Below, piece by piece: positions 60,800-64,000 of a DNA stretch of 64,000 bases. Each line of letters starts with the position of its first letter. Within the stretch, counting starts at the first letter, position 1. The translations under genes were made by a program, and so were the position numbers. The DNA comes from Bacillota bacterium (GTDB taxonomy: Bacteria > Bacillota > Clostridia > Peptostreptococcales > Anaerovoracaceae). The DNA lies in contig JAFRYI010000023.1 in the NCBI GenBank assembly GCA_017437745.1, forward strand, positions 99,112 to 163,111. Direction: 5' to 3'. A model generated the notes under the pieces. That model was not told the origin of the DNA and searched no databases. It worked only from the letters and a program-made list of their open reading frames with translations.

Positions 60800-62113
60800 A
60801 TGTTCAAGATACCGGATAACGTATCGAAGTTCGATAACGTATACGACGTGCTCAAGGAGCGCGGCTTCATAGAGCAGACCACGGACGACGAGGGCATAAG
60901 GGAACTTCTCGGCCGCGAAAAGGTCAAGTTCTACATAGGCTTCGACGCCACCGCGGACTGCCTGCACGTGGGACACTTCATGCAGGTCATCATCATGATG
61001 TACATGCAGAAGTACGGCCATACGCCGGTAGTGCTGATCGGCGGAGGCACCACCATGTTGGGCGACCCCAGCGGACGCACCGACGCGCGCCGCATGATGT
61101 CCGTGGAAGAGATCGACGAGAACGGCAGGAAGTTCAAGGCGCTGTTCGACCGCTTCCTGGAGTTCGACGAAGACTGGAAGCACATCCAGGGCGAGGGCGT
61201 CCTGGGCAAAGGCGGACAGAACAAGGAGCCTGCTCCCGGCAAGGCCATCTGCGCCAATAACGCCGACTGGCTGCGCGGCCTCAACTACCTGGAGTTCATA
61301 AGAGACGTAGGCAAGCACTTCTCCGTAAACGACATGCTGCGCGCAGAATGCTTCAAGCAGCGCATGGAGAAGGGCCTTTCGTTCCTGGAGTTCAACTACA
61401 TGCTTCTGCAGGCCTACGACTACTACGTCCAGGCACGCGACTACGACTGCAAGATAGAGTTCGGCGGCAACGACCAGTGGTCCAACATCCTGGCAGGCAG
61501 GGACCTTGCAAGAAGGCTCCTGGGCAAGGACGACTACTACGGCATGACTTTCGCTCTGCTGACCAAGTCCGACGGCACCAAGATGGGCAAGAGCCAGAAG
61601 GGCGCTCTGTGGCTGGACGCGAACAAGTGCAGCCCGTACGATTTCTACCAGTACTGGAGGAACGTGGACGACGGCGACGTCAACAAGTGCCTGCGCATGC
61701 TTACCTTCCTGCCCATGGAAGAGGTGGAGAGGCTCTCCTCCCTTAAGGATCAGGAGATCAACCATGCCAAGGAAGTGCTGGCATTCGAAGTCACCAAACT
61801 GGTGCACGGCGAGGAAGAAGCGAAGAAGGCTCAGGACGCGGCAAGAGCGGCGTTCGGAGGCGGAGCCGGCGGAGCCGACATACCCACCAAGAAGGTGGAG
61901 ATCCCGGCAGAAGGCATTGGCGTCGTAGCGCTGATAAAGCAGGCAGGACTTGTTCCGTCCAACGGCGAAGGCTTCCGCACCATAGAGCAGGGCGGCCTTA
62001 CCATGAACGGCGAAAAGGTCACCGACCCAAAGATGCTGATCAGGCCCGAAGACGTAGGCAAGGGCATAGTCTTTAAGAAAGGCAAGAAGACTTTCCTTAA
62101 AGTAACGCTCTAA
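60800..62113 (+). CDS. tyrS: Tyrosyl-tRNA synthetase
   Basis: 437 residues. The HIGH-type motif is in ATADCLHVGHFMQV and the KMSKS-type motif is SDGTKMGKSQKG. GGNDQWSNILAGRDL lies between, and a C-terminal S4 domain (about 370-437) ends with KKGKKTFLKVTL. ATG at 60800 has GGAGAG upstream; an ATG at 60788 within the same frame lies too near the terminator. The preceding leader has a promoter, a possible Tyr-rich peptide and a terminator. The conserved T-box bulge sequence of clostridial synthetase leaders is absent. Confidence 0.96.
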   Translation: MFKIPDNVSKFDNVYDVLKERGFIEQTTDDEGIRELLGREKVKFYIGFDATADCLHVGHFMQVIIMMYMQKYGHTPVVLIGGGTTMLGDPSGRTDARRMMSVEEIDENGRKFKALFDRFLEFDEDWKHIQGEGVLGKGGQNKEPAPGKAICANNADWLRGLNYLEFIRDVGKHFSVNDMLRAECFKQRMEKGLSFLEFNYMLLQAYDYYVQARDYDCKIEFGGNDQWSNILAGRDLARRLLGKDDYYGMTFALLTKSDGTKMGKSQKGALWLDANKCSPYDFYQYWRNVDDGDVNKCLRMLTFLPMEEVERLSSLKDQEINHAKEVLAFEVTKLVHGEEEAKKAQDAARAAFGGGAGGADIPTKKVEIPAEGIGVVALIKQAGLVPSNGEGFRTIEQGGLTMNGEKVTDPKMLIRPEDVGKGIVFKKGKKTFLKVTL

Positions 62114-62180
62114 AGTCTTTACAAAACCTGCGTATGTGTCATAATATTTATGTTAACGTAGTACGGCACAGGAGGAGACC

Positions 62181-62495
62181 ATGACCATAAATAAAACACT
62201 TGAAGACGGCAAACTCGCGATAGCGCTCGAGGGCAGACTGGACACGTTTACGTCCCCGGATCTGGAGAAGGAGCTCGAAGGCGTTCTGGACGAAGCAAAG
62301 GAAGTTTCCATGGACCTTGCTAAGCTGGAGTACATCTCTTCCGCCGGACTGCGCGTCCTGCTCAGCATCCAGAAGAAGATGAACGCCGCCGAAGGCACCT
62401 TCGTGGTACGCAACATCAACGATATCGTTAAGGAAGTCTTCGAAGTCACCGGCTTCGACGAGATCCTTACCATAGAGGGAGCCCCGGAGGAATAG
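62181..62495 (+). CDS. STAS-domain anti-sigma factor antagonist-like protein
   Basis: 104 residues, a single STAS domain. EGRLDTFTSPDLEKEL is the first helix region, and the phosphorylatable Ser lies in YISSAGLRVLLSIQ. This is like SpoIIAA/RsbV proteins that release a sigma factor when unphosphorylated. No anti-sigma kinase or sigma factor is adjacent, so the partner is unknown. AGGAGG precedes the ATG. Confidence 0.88.
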   Translation: MTINKTLEDGKLAIALEGRLDTFTSPDLEKELEGVLDEAKEVSMDLAKLEYISSAGLRVLLSIQKKMNAAEGTFVVRNINDIVKEVFEVTGFDEILTIEGAPEE

Positions 62496-62555
62496 TCCGG
62501 CAGGCAGCCTTGCCGCGCCTGCGGAAAAAAGTCCGCGAGGCTTGAAAAATAACGA

Positions 62556-62597
62556 TTGACAAACAACGCGCCGATATATAAAATAATCGGTGCGTTG
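62556..62597 (+). promoter_or_regulatory. rplM promoter overlapped by a palindrome
   Basis: TTGACA (62556-62561), 17-base spacer, TAAAAT (62579-62584). The arms CAACGCGCCGAT (62564-62575) and ATCGGTGCGTTG (62586-62597) match over 12 bp with one mismatch and exactly frame the -10 box, as an operator would. Confidence 0.78.
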
Positions 62598-62741
62598 CTG
62601 TTTTTCAGCGGTTTTACCGTGCGAAACGGCATGCAGTTACAAGTTAATGTAGCAGTGCCGAAACCGATGCGTCAGACATTGGCATCTGAGTAGGCGCCGA
62701 AAACTATGGCAAGGCCATTCGAGTAGGCAAAGGAGGTAAAA
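62591..62741 (+). promoter_or_regulatory. Leader of rplM-rpsI
   Basis: About 150 transcribed bases before rplM with repeated GAGTAGGC (62688 and 62730 areas) and GGCGCCGAAAAC-type sequence. Firmicute rplM leaders often contain an L13-binding structure; I cannot confirm the match by eye. AAAGGAGG is the ribosome site. A bulged hairpin at 62516-62542 after the STAS gene lacks a T-run. Confidence 0.4.
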
Positions 62742-63170
62742 ATGTCGTCTTATATCGCAAAGCCCTCGGAGATCGAGCGCAAGTGGTACGTGATAGACGC
62801 GGAGGGCAAGACCCTCGGTCGTATCTGCACCGAAGCCGCAATGATACTCCGCGGCAAGAAAAAGCCCACTTACACCCCGTTCCTGGACTGCGGAGACTAC
62901 GTAATAATAGTCAACGCCGAGAAGGTACAGGTAACCGGTAAGAAGGCTACGGACAAGATCTACAAGCACCACTCCCTTTATCCGGGCGGACTTAAGGAGA
63001 TCACGTTCGAAAAGCTGCAGGCCAAGGACCCCGAAGAGATCATCCGCCACGCTGTTAAGGGAATGATGCCGAAGGGACCTCTCGGAAGACAGATGTACAA
63101 GAAGCTCAAGGTCTACGCGGGACCGGATCACAAGCATGCGGCCCAGAAGCCCGAAGTGCTGGACATTTAA
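62742..63170 (+). CDS. rplM: Large ribosomal subunit protein L13 (uL13)
   Basis: 142 residues, normal length. [38 protein letters not shown] and [18 protein letters not shown] are family hallmarks. It is an early-binding 23S rRNA protein. It forms the conserved rplM-rpsI operon, with 12 bp between the genes. Confidence 0.98.
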   Translation: MSSYIAKPSEIERKWYVIDAEGKTLGRICTEAAMILRGKKKPTYTPFLDCGDYVIIVNAEKVQVTGKKATDKIYKHHSLYPGGLKEITFEKLQAKDPEEIIRHAVKGMMPKGPLGRQMYKKLKVYAGPDHKHAAQKPEVLDI

Positions 63171-63182
63171 GGGAGGTAGAAA

Positions 63183-63578
63183 ATGGCTAAGATGCAGTAT
63201 TACGGAACCGGCAGAAGAAAGTCCTCTGTCGCAAGAGTAAGGCTCGTTCCGGGCAAAGGCAACATCATCGTCAACAAGAAGACCCTCGACGATTACTTCG
63301 GCGGGCTGGAACTTCTTAAGAACGAGGTCAAGAGGCCTCTTCAGATCGCGGGAGTCGAAGGCAAGTTCGACGTGATCGCCACCGTAAGAGGCGGCGGCAC
63401 CACCGGACAGTCCGGCGCTCTGCGCCACGGCGTCTCCAGGGCTCTCTGCCAGGCGGATCCGGAAAACAGACCGGCTCTCAAGGCAGCAGGATTCCTTACC
63501 AGAGACCCGAGGATGAAGGAAAGGAAGAAGTACGGACTCAAGAAGGCTCGTAAGGCTTCCCAGTTCAGCAAGCGTTAA
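63183..63578 (+). CDS. rpsI: Small ribosomal subunit protein S9 (uS9)
   Basis: 131 residues. [18 protein letters not shown] opens the protein, [20 protein letters not shown] lies in the middle and the tail [12 protein letters not shown] reaches the ribosomal P site. GGGAGG precedes the ATG. Ends with an intrinsic terminator. Confidence 0.98.
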   Translation: MAKMQYYGTGRRKSSVARVRLVPGKGNIIVNKKTLDDYFGGLELLKNEVKRPLQIAGVEGKFDVIATVRGGGTTGQSGALRHGVSRALCQADPENRPALKAAGFLTRDPRMKERKKYGLKKARKASQFSKR

Positions 63579-63605
63579 TTCGCGGCTCAACGAAACAGCA
63601 AAAAA

Positions 63606-63639
63606 GACCCCGAAAGGTTACGGCCTTCCGGGGTTTTTT
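63606..63639 (+). terminator. Intrinsic terminator after rpsI
   Basis: GACCCCGAAAGG pairs with CCTTCCGGGGTT around ttacgg (one bulge), followed by TTTTTT. Confidence 0.88.
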
Positions 63640-63811
63640 CTGCCCGGAGATCTTTGATCGGATATCATGGTTTATCGCGTATCCTGACCGGTATTTTATA
63701 GTTTACGATGGCATCTTGTATACTTGTATAATGGCCCGGATTGATTTATAATTCACATAATCGTTTGCCTGCAGGCTGTAAATGGAATGCTGCCATTTGG
63801 GGAGGAAAACA

Positions 63812-64000
63812 ATGCTTATCAACGGAATAGAGTACGAACTGAAGCCCCTGGAAGAGGGTGACGAAGACCTTATAGAAGGTAAGGTCGGCGAATACGATCA
63901 CTCCGTGGTACTGCCCGTTCCGGGAGCAGAGGAGAAAACGTTTTATTTCAAGATCACAGACGGCGACGGCAGGATAATCGCCGGATGCATACTGACAATA
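63812..64000 (+). CDS. GNAT-like acetyltransferase, 3' end outside the window
   Basis: 63 codons visible, running off the end. GGGAGG precedes the ATG by about 8 bases. The start MLINGIEYELKPLEEGDEDL and the segment YFKITDGDGRIIAGCILTI look like the first strands of a GNAT N-acetyltransferase, but the acetyl-CoA loop is not in view. The promoter region contains TATAAT near 63727 without a good -35 box. Confidence 0.5.
   Translation, partial: MLINGIEYELKPLEEGDEDLIEGKVGEYDHSVVLPVPGAEEKTFYFKITDGDGRIIAGCILTI

Noticed and set aside
60603..60800. T-box riboswitch for tyrS
   Set aside because: The conserved T-box antiterminator bulge sequence is absent and the leader is too short for a normal stem I.

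Overview
The window looks like a chromosomal segment of an anaerobic, acetogen-type member of the Clostridia (Bacillota). The evidence is a carbonyl-branch Wood-Ljungdahl cluster (cooC, acsD, acsC, acsE, acsB and a RACo-type activator), a membrane pyrophosphatase, an FprA flavodiiron protein, ScpAB, WhiA, RapZ, YlmH and other Firmicute-type genes, lipoprotein and sortase signals, strong GGAGG ribosome sites and U-tailed hairpin terminators. Base composition is fairly GC-rich. ATA (Ile) and AGG (Arg) codons are used freely. No rRNA, complete insertion sequence, prophage or CRISPR array is visible.

Layout. 1-6.7 kb: a 5'-cut ApbE lipoprotein, an ACT-less homoserine dehydrogenase, pgk-tpiA, secG and hppA. 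6.7-7.36 kb: a gene-free stretch with structured and tandem repeats and a diverged copy of the 3' end of the neighbouring methyltransferase gene. 7.36-10.7 kb (minus strand): a THUMP methyltransferase, a TIR protein with a RipA-like membrane domain, and a membrane-anchored EEP-fold protein. 10.8-15.6 kb: MATE transporter, a TetM-like GTPase fused to a NYN domain, and YlmH. 15.6-17.4 kb: a broken cell-wall-anchored protein and CorA.

18.1-27.9 kb is the acetyl-CoA synthase region. A His-rich protein, CooT and a 74-residue protein lead into cooC-acsD-acsC-acsE-acsB, the RACo-like activator, a DUF3786 protein and a His-rich CsoR-family regulator. Two promoters with identical hexamers and spacing (TTGCCA-N17-TAAAAT) start the two halves. 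No CO dehydrogenase catalytic subunit is present, so the complex must be completed from elsewhere. Nickel-handling proteins lie at one end and a probable metal sensor at the other, which suggests nickel-linked control.

28-45 kb is mostly housekeeping: tRNA-Arg(CCU), tadA, an Lrp regulator, glnS, a WG-repeat lipoprotein, truA, dCMP deaminase, wecB, a lytic transglycosylase, scpAB, mfd, fprA and a threonine aldolase. 45.7-51.2 kb holds deoD, a LicC-like nucleotidyltransferase / APC permease / YwaF-like cassette with a compositionally different last gene, a tRNA-Ser whose 3' end is repeated 192 bp away, and a zinc dehydrogenase. 51.3-64 kb holds a GH25 lipoprotein, a degenerate Fic-fold protein, murB-PHP-rapZ-whiA, prfA, a TsaC/Sua5-RpiB fused frame, upp, tyrS with an attenuator-like leader, a STAS protein, rplM-rpsI and a GNAT-like gene cut by the window end.

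The most unusual items are the TIR/RipA-like fusion, the nickel-bracketed acs operon with an intrinsic terminator before the activator gene, the Tyr-codon leader before tyrS, the perfectly placed palindrome over the rplM promoter, the Fic protein with a lost active site, and several structured intergenic elements without a match I can name. All family calls come from reading motifs by eye; no database search was run.
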